The notes below the pieces were generated by a model. That model worked only from the letters and a program-made list of their open reading frames with translations. It was not told where the DNA came from and made no database searches. Shown in pieces: positions 29,025-40,423 of a DNA stretch of 64,000 nucleotides. The translations under genes were made by a program, and so were the position numbers. This DNA is from Tepidimonas fonticaldi (GTDB taxonomy: Bacteria > Pseudomonadota > Gammaproteobacteria > Burkholderiales > Burkholderiaceae_C). Every line of letters starts with the position of its first letter. Positions within the stretch are counted from its first letter, which is position 1. The DNA lies in contig NZ_VJOO01000009.1 of the NCBI RefSeq assembly GCF_007556755.1, positions 28,944-92,943 of the forward strand, in the 5' to 3' direction.

Positions 29025-29582
29025 TCAGCCCAGCAGGGCCGACAGCGGGCCGCGCCAGCCGATGCTGGTCAGTTCCGCTTCGGCCTGTATCCCTTCGACG
29101 ACGTGGTGCTCGAAGCGCCCCTCGGCGTTGCGGCGGAATACCTCCAGCCGCAGGCGCGCGGGGTCGAGCAGCGCGTACTCGCGAACGCTGGGCAGGCGCT
29201 GCAGGCTGAGGAATTTTTCCCCGCGGTCGTACGCGGCCGTGGAGGGCGACAGCACCTCCAGCACCAGGACGGGTGCGCGCAGCGCCGTGGCGTCCGGGTC
29301 GTCCAGATCCTGCGGGTCGCAGGTGACGACCACATCGGGGTAGAACCAGTGCTGCGCCGCGTCCACCGCCACCCGCACGTCGCTGACGAACACCTGGCAA
29401 GGCGTATCCTGCAGATGCCGCTGCAGCGTCATCGCCGTGGCCAGCGTGGCGCGGTTGTGTCGCAGCGAGCCGCCCGTCATCGCATACACCTCGCCGCGCC
29501 AGAAGTCGTGACGCACCGTTTGCGTACTTTCCCAACGCAGGTATTCCTCGAGGCTCTGGCGGGCGGAGGCGGCTCGACCCAT
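29025..29582 (-). CDS. Uma2-family (DUF820) endonuclease-like protein
   Basis: 185 residues. It has the PD-(D/E)xK-like core of Uma2 proteins: SLEEYLRWE, HDFWRGEVYAMTGGS, HNRATLATAM, FYPDVVVTCDP and APVLVLEVLSPSTAAYDRGEKF, in that order. Family members are common in cyanobacteria and scattered elsewhere; their function is unproven. The start is ATG 29582 with AAAGGAG upstream. It lies opposite to and within the leucine/acyl-CoA gene run, between the thiolase and an acyl-CoA dehydrogenase, as expected for an insertion. Confidence 0.85.
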   Translation of the reverse strand: MGRAASARQSLEEYLRWESTQTVRHDFWRGEVYAMTGGSLRHNRATLATAMTLQRHLQDTPCQVFVSDVRVAVDAAQHWFYPDVVVTCDPQDLDDPDATALRAPVLVLEVLSPSTAAYDRGEKFLSLQRLPSVREYALLDPARLRLEVFRRNAEGRFEHHVVEGIQAEAELTSIGWRGPLSALLG

Positions 29583-29731
29583 GGGGGCTCCTTTGGGCGG
29601 GGGACGGATAGAAAGCCTATCGTAGTGGATCGGCAAGGCGGGTGCCAGCCCACGGCACCGCAGCCGACGATGGCCCCCTTGCGCGTCCGCCCGCAGGGAT
29701 GGGCCTTTGATCGAGACGAGGACATCCAACG

Positions 29732-30859
29732 ATGCTGTTGACCGACGACCAACACATGATTCGCGACGCGGTGCGCGCCTATGCCCGCGAGCAGCTTTGG
29801 CCCCATGCCGCGCGCTGGGATCTGGAGCACACCTTCCCGCGCGAGGCGCACCGCGCCCTGGCGGAGCTGGGCTGCTACGGCGTGTGCGTGCCGCCGGAGT
29901 ACGGCGGCGCCGGGCTGGATTACCTGAGCCTGGCGCTGGTGCTGGAGGAGATCGCCGCCGGCGACGGCGGCACCAGCACCGCCATCAGCGTCAACAACTG
30001 CCCGGTGTGTGCGATCCTGCTGCGCTACGGCAGCGAGGCGCAGAAGCGCCGCTGGCTCACCCCCTTGGCGCGCGGCGAGATGCTGGGCGCCTTCTGCCTG
30101 ACCGAACCGCACGTGGGCTCGGATGCGGCGGCGCTGCGCACCACCGCGCGGCGCGACGGCGACGCCTACGTGCTCGACGGCGTCAAGCAGTTCATCACCA
30201 GCGGCAAGAACGGGCAGGTGGCCATCGTCATCGCTGTGACCGACAAGGCCGCCGGCAAGCGGGGCATGAGCGCCTTCCTCGTGCCGACCGACACACCCGG
30301 CTATATCGTCGAGCGGCTGGAGGACAAGGTCGGCCAGCACTCCAGCGACACGGCGCAGATCCGCTTCGACGGCTGCCGCATCCCGCTGGAAAACCGCATC
30401 GGCGAGGAGGGCGAGGGCTACCGAATCGCCCTGTCGGCGCTGGAGGGCGGGCGCATCGGGATCGCGGCGCAAAGCGTCGGCATGGCGCGCAGCGCGCTGG
30501 AGGTGGCGATCGACTACGCCAAGCAGCGCGAAAGCTTCGGCAAGCCGATCTTCGAGCACCAGGCGGTGGGCTTTCGCCTGGCCGAGGCGGCGGCGCGGCT
30601 GGAGGCGGCGCGCCAGCTCACCTGGCACGCCGCGGCGCTGCGCGACGCCGGCCAGCCATGCCTGAAGGAGGCGGCCATGGCCAAGCTGATCGCCAGCGAA
30701 ACGGCCGAGTGGGTCTGCTCGGTGGCGATCCAGACGCTGGGCGGCTACGGCTACGTGCGCGACTTCCCGGTCGAGCGCATCTGGCGCGACGTGCGCGTCT
30801 GCCAAATCTACGAGGGCACCAGCGACGTGCAGAAAATCCTGATCCAGCGCGCCCTGTGA
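29732..30859 (+). CDS. acyl-CoA dehydrogenase, short-chain type
   Basis: 375 residues. The catalytic base is the usual C-terminal Glu361 in IYEGTSDVQKILIQ. FAD-binding FCLTEPHVGSDAAALRT and FITSGKNGQVAIV are present, and TLGGYGYVRDFPVERIWRDVR is typical of butyryl-CoA-type enzymes. It is distinct from ivd, and its substrate within branched-chain or short fatty acids cannot be fixed. Downstream of the inverted Uma2 gene it probably has its own promoter. Confidence 0.9.
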   Translation: MLLTDDQHMIRDAVRAYAREQLWPHAARWDLEHTFPREAHRALAELGCYGVCVPPEYGGAGLDYLSLALVLEEIAAGDGGTSTAISVNNCPVCAILLRYGSEAQKRRWLTPLARGEMLGAFCLTEPHVGSDAAALRTTARRDGDAYVLDGVKQFITSGKNGQVAIVIAVTDKAAGKRGMSAFLVPTDTPGYIVERLEDKVGQHSSDTAQIRFDGCRIPLENRIGEEGEGYRIALSALEGGRIGIAAQSVGMARSALEVAIDYAKQRESFGKPIFEHQAVGFRLAEAAARLEAARQLTWHAAALRDAGQPCLKEAAMAKLIASETAEWVCSVAIQTLGGYGYVRDFPVERIWRDVRVCQIYEGTSDVQKILIQRAL

Positions 30860-30913
30860 CGCGCGCCCGCGGCGCTGCTGCCGTCCGCGGGCGCGGCGTA
30901 TGATAGGCGCGCC

Positions 30914-32305
30914 ATGAACATCATCATCTTCGGCGCCGGGCGGGTGGGGGAGAGCGTGGCCGAGAGCCTGGTGTCCGAGCAAAACGACATCACGGTCATC
31001 GACCAGGACCCGGCGCGGGTGCGCGCGCTGGAGGAGCGGCTCGACCTGCGCGGCGTGGTCGGCAATGGCATCCAGCCCTCGGTGCTGGCCGAGGCGGGTG
31101 CCAAGGATGCGGACATGGTGATTGCCTGCGCGGCGCTGGACGAATCCAACCTGGTGGTGTGCAAGGTGGCGCACGACGTGTTCCAGGTGCCGACGACCAT
31201 CGCCCGGCTGCGCTCGCCGGAGTTCGAGGAGGGCAGCCCCCTGCTGGACAAGGCCGGCTTTGCGGTGGACCATGTGATCTGCCCGGAAGAGTCGGTGATG
31301 CGCTATATCCACCAGCTCATCGACTACCCCGAGGCGCTGCAGGTGGTGGAGTTTGCCGAGGGCCGGGTGTGCCTGATCGTCGTGCGCGCGGCGGCCGGTG
31401 GGGCGTTGGTGGGCCACACGATCGGGGAGTTTCGCGACCGTTTTCCGCAGGCCGAGATGCGCGTGGTCGCCCTCTACCGGCTGGACGCCGAGGTGGAGGC
31501 GACCGCGCAGACCCGCATCCTGCCGGGGGACGAGGTATTCGTCCTGGCCGCCAGCGACCAGATCCGCTGGGTGCTGGCGGCCATCCACAACATCGACCAG
31601 CCCGTGCAGCGGGTGATGATCGCCGGCGGGGGCAAGGTCGGGCTGCGGCTGGCCCGCTCCCTGGTCGGGCAGTGCGAGGTCAAGATCATCGAGAGCAACC
31701 CCCGGCGCTGCGAGTACCTGGCCAGCCAACTGCCGTCCAGCACGCTGGTGCTGCAGGGCGACAGCGTGGACGAAGCGCTGCTGGAGGAGGAAAACGTCGC
31801 CGACATGGACCTCTTCCTCGCGCTGACCAACGACGACGAGGACAACATCATGTCGGCCATGTTGGCCAAGCGGCTGGGCGCGCGCCGGGTGATGGCCTTG
31901 ATCAATCGCCGCGCCTATGCCGAGATGATGCAGGGCAGCGCCATCGACATCGCGGTGTCGCCCGCGCAGACGGTGATCGGCGAGCTGCTGGCACACGTGC
32001 GCCGCGGCGACGTGGTGGCGGTGCACAGCCTGCGCCGCGGCGCCGCCGAGGCGCTGGAGGGCGTGGCGCGCGGCGACGTCAAGACCTCGCGGCTGGTCGG
32101 CCGGCGGGTGGAGGAAATCCGCCTGCCCAAGGGCGCGCGCATCGGCGCCATCGTGCGCGGCGAGGGGCGCGACGCCGAGGTGCTGATGCCGCACCACGAC
32201 ACGCTGATCCGCGCCGACGACCACATCGTCATCTTCATCCCCCACAAGCGCCTGGTGCGCGAGGTGGAAAAGCTCTTCCAGGTCGGGGCGACCTTCTTCG
32301 GCTGA
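30914..32305 (+). CDS. trkA: Trk potassium uptake system, NAD-binding subunit
   Basis: 463 residues with two TrkA_N (RCK) domains, at about 1-125 and 231-350, each with a Rossmann loop (FGAGRVGESVAESL and AGGGKVGLRLARSL), and TrkA_C domains after each. It binds NAD(H) on the cytoplasmic face and gates TrkH. No Shine-Dalgarno is visible; TATGAT at 30899-30904 ends nine bases from the ATG. It is followed 31 bp later by trkH. Confidence 0.95.
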   Translation: MNIIIFGAGRVGESVAESLVSEQNDITVIDQDPARVRALEERLDLRGVVGNGIQPSVLAEAGAKDADMVIACAALDESNLVVCKVAHDVFQVPTTIARLRSPEFEEGSPLLDKAGFAVDHVICPEESVMRYIHQLIDYPEALQVVEFAEGRVCLIVVRAAAGGALVGHTIGEFRDRFPQAEMRVVALYRLDAEVEATAQTRILPGDEVFVLAASDQIRWVLAAIHNIDQPVQRVMIAGGGKVGLRLARSLVGQCEVKIIESNPRRCEYLASQLPSSTLVLQGDSVDEALLEEENVADMDLFLALTNDDEDNIMSAMLAKRLGARRVMALINRRAYAEMMQGSAIDIAVSPAQTVIGELLAHVRRGDVVAVHSLRRGAAEALEGVARGDVKTSRLVGRRVEEIRLPKGARIGAIVRGEGRDAEVLMPHHDTLIRADDHIVIFIPHKRLVREVEKLFQVGATFFG

Positions 32306-32336
32306 CACCCGCGGCCCGCACCCGCCATCCGCACGC

Positions 32337-33797
32337 ATGCAATCCCTCGGCCCCGCGCTCTACGTCTTTTCGCATGTGCTGATGGCCTTTTCCGTGGCCT
32401 TCGGGGTACCGATGGCGTGGGCCTGGTTCCACGACGACCTGACGCACGAGCTGCAGTGGGCCGCGTGCGCGGGGCTGACCCTGGCCAGCGGCGCGGTTCT
32501 GTGGCTGATCACGCGCTCGCGCCGGCGCGAGCTGATGCCGCGCGACGGCTTTTTGCTGGTCAATCTGGTGTGGCTGGTGCTGCCGGCGTACTCCGCCGTG
32601 CCGCTGATGCTGATGGTGCCCGGCATCACCTGGCACCACGCCTACTTCGAGGCCATGAGCGCGCTGACCGCCACCGGCGCCACGGCGCTGTCCGGGCTGG
32701 AGCGCTTGCCGGTGTCCATCAACATTTGGCGCTGCTTTTTGCAGTACGTGGGCGGCCTGGGCGTGATGCTGCTGGTGGTGGCGGTGCTGCCCATGCTGGG
32801 CCTGGGGGGCATGCAGCTCTACAAGGCCGAGACGCCCGGCCCCATGAAGGATGCCCGCCTGACCCCCCGCATCGCCGAGACCGCGCGCGGGCTGTGGGGG
32901 GTGTACTTCGGCTTTTCGGTGCTGTGCCTGCTGGCCTACCGCTGGGCCGGCATGGGCTGGGCCGACGCCTTCATGCACATGTGCTCGACCATGGGCTTGG
33001 CGGGGTTTTCGTCCTACGACGCCAGCATCGGCCACTTCCAGTCCGCAGCGGTGGAGTGGGTGGCCGTGGTGTTCATGGCGCTGGCGGGCATCAGCTTTCT
33101 GCGTTACTTCATGGTCCTGCGCGGGATGACGCTGCGCCCGCTGTGGAACGACCACGAAATCCGCACCTACGCCATCGTGCTGGCAGCCTCCATCGCGCTG
33201 GTGACGCTGATGCTGCTGGCCGAAGGGGTGTACGCCGACGGGCCGACGGCCGTGCGGCAGGCGGCCTTCCATGTGCTGTCGCTGGCCACGACCACCGGCT
33301 ACGCCACGACGGACTATATGCAGTGGCCGGTGTTCATCCCCGTGTTCCTGTTGTTTTTGGGGACCTTCGTGTCGTGCGCCGGGTCCACCGGCGGCGGGAT
33401 CAAGATGGTGCGCATGGTGCTGCTGGTCAAGCAGGCGCGGCGCGAGCTGGTGCGCATCATCCACCCGCATGTGGTCAATCCGGTCACGCTGGGGGGGCAG
33501 GCCGTGCCGGCGCAGGTGATGGCGGCGGTGCTGGGCTTCATGCTCTTCTACGGTGCCGCAACCATGGGGCTGACGTTTTTGCTGCTGCTGTCGGGGCTGG
33601 ATCTGGTGACGGCCTTCTCGGCCGTGGTGGCGACGGTCAACAACATCGGCCCCGGCCTGGGCGAGGTCGGCCCCGCCGGCAACTACGGCGGGTTGTCGCC
33701 GTTTCAGTTGTGGGTGCTGAGCTTTGCGATGCTGCTCGGGCGGCTGGAGCTGCTGAGCGTGCTGGTGCTGTTCACGCGGGCGTTTTGGCGGCGGTGA
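32337..33797 (+). CDS. trkH: Trk potassium transporter, membrane subunit
   Basis: 486 residues, integral membrane protein with about ten helices plus pore loops. The selectivity-type loops are visible: SALTATGATALSGLERLP, CSTMGLAGFSSYDASIG, SLATTTGYATTDYMQWP and VVATVNNIGPGLGEVGPAG, each around a conserved Gly. CAGSTGGGIKMVR is the conserved helix near the pore. It imports K+ together with TrkA. Confidence 0.95.
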   Translation: MQSLGPALYVFSHVLMAFSVAFGVPMAWAWFHDDLTHELQWAACAGLTLASGAVLWLITRSRRRELMPRDGFLLVNLVWLVLPAYSAVPLMLMVPGITWHHAYFEAMSALTATGATALSGLERLPVSINIWRCFLQYVGGLGVMLLVVAVLPMLGLGGMQLYKAETPGPMKDARLTPRIAETARGLWGVYFGFSVLCLLAYRWAGMGWADAFMHMCSTMGLAGFSSYDASIGHFQSAAVEWVAVVFMALAGISFLRYFMVLRGMTLRPLWNDHEIRTYAIVLAASIALVTLMLLAEGVYADGPTAVRQAAFHVLSLATTTGYATTDYMQWPVFIPVFLLFLGTFVSCAGSTGGGIKMVRMVLLVKQARRELVRIIHPHVVNPVTLGGQAVPAQVMAAVLGFMLFYGAATMGLTFLLLLSGLDLVTAFSAVVATVNNIGPGLGEVGPAGNYGGLSPFQLWVLSFAMLLGRLELLSVLVLFTRAFWRR

Positions 33798-33802
33798 GGG
33801 GA

Positions 33803-35005
33803 TCAGTGCCCGCCCAGCATCCAACCGCCCGCCGCGTACACCCCCACCAGCGCCCACACCGGCACCCGGCCGCTGCGCAGCAGCGCCAGGGCGGCGGCTG
33901 CGGCCACGGCCGTCGCGACCCCATGGATGGCGGCGTGGGCCGCGTGGGCGAGGGCGGCAGCCAGCAGCCCGGCCACGCCCGCGTGCACGCCCTCCAGCAT
34001 GGGCCGCAGCCGCGGAGACTGGCACCAACGGGTCCAGCCGGGCAGGGTGCCGGCGAGCACCAGAAAAGCCGGGGCGTAGATGGCCAGCAGGGCCACGGTG
34101 GCGCCGGTCCAGCCGCCCAGGGGTGGCGTCAGGGCGGCGCCCACATAGCTGGCGATGGTCAGCATGGGTCCCGGCATGGCTTGTACCGCGCCATAGCCGG
34201 CCAGAAAGGTCTCTGCGCCGATCCAGCCAGGGCCCACCACTTCCGCCTGGATCAGCGGCAGCACCACATGACCCCCGCCGAAGATGAGCGCCCCGATGCG
34301 GTAGAACGCATCAGCCACGGGCCACCACCCGCCAGGGGCCCAAGCCGCCAGCATGGGCAGAACGGCCAGGCCCGCGCCGAACAGGCCCAGCCAGACGGCG
34401 CCCGCCCGGCGCCCGATGTCCACGGCCAAGGGGCTGGCAGGGGGTGCCCATCCCTGGCGGAAGGCCCACGCGCCAAAGCCGGCGCTGAGGGCGATCAGCA
34501 CCGGCTGGGCCCAGGCGCTGGGCCACACCCAGGCGGCAACGCCCACGGTCGCGGCCCAGGCCAACCGCCGGCCGCCGGGGGCGTAGCTGCGTGCCATGCC
34601 CCAAACGGCATGGGCCACCACGGCGACGGCGGCCAGCATCAGGCCCTGCAGCAGGCCCGGGGGCACGCGCGCGCCGGGGGCTGGGCCCGCCAGCCACAGG
34701 GCCAGCGCCGCCATCGCGACGGCCGAGGGCAGCGTGAAGCCGATCCACGCCGCCAGCGCCCCGGCGTAGCCCTGCCGCAGCAGCCCCAGCGCCATGCCCA
34801 CCTGGCTGCTGGCGGGCCCGGGCAGCACCTGACACAGCGCGACCAGATCACCGTAGGCCCGGGCATCCAGCCAGCCGCGGCGCTGCACGAATTCGCGCCG
34901 GAAGACCTCCAGGTGCGCCACCGGCCCGCCAAAGCTGGTCAGGCCCAGTCGCAGGAAGATCAGCGCGATGGCAAAGCACTCGCGTGCGGACTCGCGTCGG
35001 GACAT
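33803..35005 (-). CDS. chrA: chromate transporter, two-domain type
   Basis: 400 residues with duplicated halves of the CHR superfamily. The first half has LGLTSFGGPVAHLEVFRREFV and QVLPGPASSQVGM; the second repeats the pattern as RIGALIFGGGHVVLPLIQAEVV and QAMPGPMLTIASYVGA. Family members export chromate from the cytoplasm. The start is ATG 35005 (MSRRESARECF). It is convergent with trkH, 5 bp apart. Confidence 0.9.
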   Translation of the reverse strand: MSRRESARECFAIALIFLRLGLTSFGGPVAHLEVFRREFVQRRGWLDARAYGDLVALCQVLPGPASSQVGMALGLLRQGYAGALAAWIGFTLPSAVAMAALALWLAGPAPGARVPPGLLQGLMLAAVAVVAHAVWGMARSYAPGGRRLAWAATVGVAAWVWPSAWAQPVLIALSAGFGAWAFRQGWAPPASPLAVDIGRRAGAVWLGLFGAGLAVLPMLAAWAPGGWWPVADAFYRIGALIFGGGHVVLPLIQAEVVGPGWIGAETFLAGYGAVQAMPGPMLTIASYVGAALTPPLGGWTGATVALLAIYAPAFLVLAGTLPGWTRWCQSPRLRPMLEGVHAGVAGLLAAALAHAAHAAIHGVATAVAAAAALALLRSGRVPVWALVGVYAAGGWMLGGH

Positions 35006-35036
35006 GCGTGGATCATGCCCGATCGGCAGGTGATCG

Positions 35037-36149
35037 CTATGCCAGGCGGTTGGCGGGCCTTTCGCCGTCGCCTGACACGCCATCGGTCTCGTTGCGCCCC
35101 CCGCCCGCCCCGCGGCGAAACGCAGTCGGCGTCTGCCCCGTCCAGGCCTTGAAGGCGCGCACGAAGCTCTTTTCGTTGTCGAAGCCCACTTGGGCGGCGA
35201 TGCGCTTGACCGGCCAGCGCGTGCGCAGTAGGTGTTCGGCGGCCAGATCGCGGCGGACCTGGTCCTTGAGGCCCTGCACGCTGGTGCCGGCGTCGTGCAA
35301 CTGGCGCTGCAGCGTGCGCACCGAGACGTGCAGCGCGTCGGCCAGGCGCTCGGCGCTGGCGGTGTCCGGGTGGGTGCGCAGCCACGTGCGGGCCCGCTCG
35401 ACCAGCAGACGGTCGCGGCGGTCGGGGTGCACCATCAGCGCCACGGCGCGTTGCAGCATGGTGCGCAGGGCGGCCTCGTCGCGGCGCAGGGGCTGATCCA
35501 AATAAGCGGCATCGAAGGTGACGGCCGTCTGTGCCGCGTCGAAGCGCACGCGCGCGCGGGGGAACAGCACGGCGTAGGCGTCGGCGTGCGGTGGCGCGGG
35601 GTAGGCAAAGGCGGCCTCGCGCAGCCCGATGCGCGAATCGATGAACCAGGCCGACAGGCCCAGCGCATTGCGCAGCAGCGAGACATGGGCGAATTCGCGC
35701 ATCTGGGCGCCCTGGGCCGCGTCGGGCACGTTCGCGCCCGGAGGGCGTTGTTCGATCAGCCGCAGTGTGGCGGTGTCGCCGCTGCGCTCCAGCACCCAGG
35801 CGATGTCGTCGGTCAGCAGCCGGTGGTGGCGGCACCAGCGGGCCAGCGCCAGCCCCAGGTGGGGCGCGGTCAGCGAGGCGCGCGCCAGCATCCCGTAGCT
35901 GCCCCAGGGCAGCCGGCGCGAGAACCAGCCCAGCGCTTCGTCGTCCAGCTCGCGCATGGCATGGGCGCTCATGCGTTCGAAGGGCAGGGCGGACACCCGG
36001 GCGGGCCACTGGCCGCGCGCATCTGGCGCAATCTGCGCCTTTTCCAGCGCGCCGGACGGATCCATCCCACGCAGGGCATAGGCCGTCATGATGCAATGGA
36101 CGAACGCGAACGGCGTGCGCGCAGGGGGCGGGTGGAGACGGGCGGTCAT
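35037..36149 (-). CDS. AraC-family transcriptional regulator
   Basis: 370 residues. The N-terminal part is an Arabinose_bd-type sensor (PF12625-like; [29 protein letters not shown]). The C-terminal part is a double helix-turn-helix, with [22 protein letters not shown] and [34 protein letters not shown] chose ATG 36149 (MTARLHPPP); the longer frame is shadow. It is divergent from the acyl-CoA synthetase/mcc block, with a GCTCGG-N7-CCGAGC repeat in the gap, so it may control that block. Confidence 0.9.
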   Translation of the reverse strand: MTARLHPPPARTPFAFVHCIMTAYALRGMDPSGALEKAQIAPDARGQWPARVSALPFERMSAHAMRELDDEALGWFSRRLPWGSYGMLARASLTAPHLGLALARWCRHHRLLTDDIAWVLERSGDTATLRLIEQRPPGANVPDAAQGAQMREFAHVSLLRNALGLSAWFIDSRIGLREAAFAYPAPPHADAYAVLFPRARVRFDAAQTAVTFDAAYLDQPLRRDEAALRTMLQRAVALMVHPDRRDRLLVERARTWLRTHPDTASAERLADALHVSVRTLQRQLHDAGTSVQGLKDQVRRDLAAEHLLRTRWPVKRIAAQVGFDNEKSFVRAFKAWTGQTPTAFRRGAGGGRNETDGVSGDGERPANRLA

Positions 36150-36231
36150 GGCGGCGGCGGGTCGGCGATCGCGTGGCGTATTTTGTGGCTTTTGTGGCGC
36201 CATGCGTGGCGGGCTGCGGGGTATTCTGTGC

Positions 36232-36250
36232 GCTCGGCCATGCGCCGAGC
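36232..36250. promoter_or_regulatory. inverted repeat between araC-type gene and acyl-CoA synthetase
   Basis: GCTCGG and CCGAGC separated by 7 bases, lying 39 bp before the acyl-CoA synthetase start. It could be a regulator site or a leader hairpin. No copy of the LiuR palindrome is present in this intergenic region. Confidence 0.35.
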
Positions 36251-36288
36251 TGGGGCATGGCCAGGATGTTTGCGAGGAGACAGCCAGC

Positions 36289-37995
<1,707 letters not shown>

Positions 37996-38008
37996 CCCCC
38001 GAAGCGCC

Positions 38009-39616
38009 ATGACCACACTCGAAACCAAGCTCAACGCGCGATCCGCCGAGTTCCAGGCCAATGCGGCCGCCATGCGCGCGCTGGTCGATGACCTGCACGC
38101 CCGCATCGCCCTGGTGGCGCAGGGCGGCGGCGAGGCCGCCCGCGCCAAGCACACCGCGCGCGGCAAGCTGCTGCCGCGCGAGCGGGTCGAAATGCTGCTC
38201 GACCTCGGCACGCCGTTTCTGGAAATCGCCCCGCTGGCGGCGCTGGACATGTACCAGAACGACGCCCCGGCAGCCGGGCTGATCGCGGGCATCGGCCGCG
38301 TGTCGGGCGTGGAGTGCGTCATCGTCTGCAACGACGCCACCGTCAAGGGCGGCACCTATTACCCGATGACGGTGAAGAAACACCTGCGTGCGCAGGAAAT
38401 CGCGCAGCAAAACCGCTTGCCCTGTGTGTACCTGGTGGACTCGGGGGGCGCCAACCTGCCCAACCAGGACGAGGTGTTCCCGGACCGCGACCACTTCGGG
38501 CGCATCTTCTACAACCAGGCCAACATGAGCGCGCAGGGCATCGCGCAGATCGCGGTGGTGATGGGCTCGTGCACGGCGGGCGGGGCCTACGTGCCGGCGA
38601 TGAGCGACGAGACGATCATCGTCAAGAACCAGGGCACGATCTTCCTGGGCGGCCCGCCGCTGGTGAAGGCCGCCACCGGCGAGGTCGTCAGCGCCGAGGA
38701 TCTGGGCGGCGGCGACGTGCACACGCGCCTGTCGGGCGTGGCCGACCACCTGGCCGAGAACGACCTGCACGCGCTGGCGCTGGCGCGCGAGGCGGTGGCG
38801 CGGCTGAACCGCCGCAAGGACTGGCCGGTGGCGCGCCGCGAGCCGCGCGCGCCGCTGTACCCGGCCGAGGAGCTCTACGGCGTCATCCCGACCGATGCGC
38901 GCAAGCCGTTCGACGTGCGCGAGATCATCGCGCGCCTCGTGGACGGCTCGGAGTTCCACGAGTTCAAGGCCCGCTACGGCACGACGCTGGTGTGCGGCTT
39001 TGCGCACCTCGAAGGCATGCCGGTGGGCATCGTCGCCAACAACGGCATCCTGTTTGCCGAAAGCGCCGACAAGGGCGCGCACTTCATCGAACTGTGCTGC
39101 CAGCGCAAGGTGCCGCTGGTGTTCCTGCAGAACATCACCGGCTTCATGGTCGGCCGCAAGTACGAGAACGCCGGCATCGCGCGTGCGGGCGCCAAGATGG
39201 TGACGGCGGTGGCGTGCGCGCAGGTGCCCAAGTTCACCGTCATCATCGGCGGCAGCTTCGGCGCTGGCAACTACGGCATGTGCGGGCGCGCGTACTCGCC
39301 GCGCTTCCTCTGGATGTGGCCCAACGCCCGCATCAGCGTGATGGGCGGCGAGCAGGCGGCCTCGGTGCTGGCCACCGTCAAGCGCGACGGCATCGAAGCC
39401 AAGGGCGGCACCTGGAGCGCCGAGGAGGAGGAGGCGTTCAAGGCCCCGATCCGCGCGCAGTACGAGCGCCAGGGGCACCCCTACTACGCCACGGCGCGGC
39501 TGTGGGACGACGGCGTCATCGACCCGGCGGACACGCGCCGCGTGCTGGCGCTGGGGCTGTCGGCGGCACTCAATGCGCCGATTCCGGACACTCGCTTCGG
39601 CGTCTTCCGCATGTGA
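38009..39616 (+). CDS. mccB: 3-methylcrotonyl-CoA carboxylase, beta (carboxyltransferase) subunit
   Basis: 535 residues, two crotonase-like carboxyltransferase halves. Recognised by [21 protein letters not shown], the acyl-CoA-site [15 protein letters not shown] and [18 protein letters not shown]. The segment [26 protein letters not shown] is typical for methylcrotonyl- rather than propionyl-specific enzymes. It transfers the carboxyl group from biotin to 3-methylcrotonyl-CoA. Also called liuB. The biotin-bearing alpha subunit is encoded two genes downstream. Confidence 0.95.
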   Translation: MTTLETKLNARSAEFQANAAAMRALVDDLHARIALVAQGGGEAARAKHTARGKLLPRERVEMLLDLGTPFLEIAPLAALDMYQNDAPAAGLIAGIGRVSGVECVIVCNDATVKGGTYYPMTVKKHLRAQEIAQQNRLPCVYLVDSGGANLPNQDEVFPDRDHFGRIFYNQANMSAQGIAQIAVVMGSCTAGGAYVPAMSDETIIVKNQGTIFLGGPPLVKAATGEVVSAEDLGGGDVHTRLSGVADHLAENDLHALALAREAVARLNRRKDWPVARREPRAPLYPAEELYGVIPTDARKPFDVREIIARLVDGSEFHEFKARYGTTLVCGFAHLEGMPVGIVANNGILFAESADKGAHFIELCCQRKVPLVFLQNITGFMVGRKYENAGIARAGAKMVTAVACAQVPKFTVIIGGSFGAGNYGMCGRAYSPRFLWMWPNARISVMGGEQAASVLATVKRDGIEAKGGTWSAEEEEAFKAPIRAQYERQGHPYYATARLWDDGVIDPADTRRVLALGLSAALNAPIPDTRFGVFRM

Positions 39617-39630
39617 GCAAGGGGGCGACC

Positions 39631-40410
39631 ATGGGGAACCTGACCGTTGCCGTGACTGGCCACCGTGCCACCGTCACCCTCACGCGCGCCGAGCTGCGCA
39701 ATGCCTTCAACGACGAGGTGATCGCCGAGCTGACCGCGGCATTTGCCGAACTGGGCGCGCGCGACGATGTGCGCGCCATCGTGCTGGCCGCCGAGGGGCC
39801 GGCGTTTTGCGCCGGGGCGGACCTGAACTGGATGCGCCGCATGGCCGACTACAGCCGCGACGAAAACCTGGCCGATGCCGGCCGGCTGGCGGCGATGCTG
39901 CGCACGATCCACGAATGTCCCAAGCCCACGGTAGCCCGGGTGCAGGGCGATGTGTACGCCGGCGGCATGGGGCTGGTGGCGGCGTGCGACGTGGCGGTCG
40001 CGGTGGAGAGCGCGGGCTTTTGCCTCAGCGAGGTCAAGCTCGGGTTGATTCCCGCCACCATCGGGCCGTATGTGGTGCGCGCCATGGGCGCGCGCGCGGC
40101 GCACCGGTATTTTCTGACGGCTGAGCGCTTCGACGCGGCCGAGGCGCTGCGCATCGGCTTCGTGCACGAGGTGGTGCCGGCCGACGCGCTGGACGCCCGG
40201 GTGGACGCCATCGTGCAGGCCCTGTGCAGCGCCGGACCGGCGGCTGTGGCCGCCGCCAAGCGGTTGGTGCGCGACGTCGCCGGGGCCCTGCTGGACGATG
40301 CCCTGGTGGCCCGCACGGTCGAGGCCATCGCCGACATCCGCGCCAGCGCCGAAGGGCGCGAGGGTGTCCAGTCCTTCCTGCACAAGCGCAAGCCCCAGTG
40401 GCTGGCGTGA
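39631..40410 (+). CDS. liuC: methylglutaconyl-CoA hydratase (enoyl-CoA hydratase family)
   Basis: 259 residues, crotonase fold. FCAGADLNWMRRMADYS is the CoA/oxyanion region, and GDVYAGGMGLVAACDVAVA and SEVKLGLIPATIGPYVVRAMG follow. The sequence ADLNWM and its position between the two mcc genes are usual for LiuC, which hydrates 3-methylglutaconyl-CoA to HMG-CoA. The start is ATG 39631, 14 bp after mccB. A generic enoyl-CoA hydratase is the alternative. Confidence 0.9.
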   Translation: MGNLTVAVTGHRATVTLTRAELRNAFNDEVIAELTAAFAELGARDDVRAIVLAAEGPAFCAGADLNWMRRMADYSRDENLADAGRLAAMLRTIHECPKPTVARVQGDVYAGGMGLVAACDVAVAVESAGFCLSEVKLGLIPATIGPYVVRAMGARAAHRYFLTAERFDAAEALRIGFVHEVVPADALDARVDAIVQALCSAGPAAVAAAKRLVRDVAGALLDDALVARTVEAIADIRASAEGREGVQSFLHKRKPQWLA

Positions 40411-40423
40411 CGGAGTCGACCCC

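Noticed and set aside
29477..32338. 953-codon open frame on the minus strand across trkA and the acyl-CoA dehydrogenase
   Set aside because: It covers two well-supported plus-strand genes and encodes low-complexity sequence.
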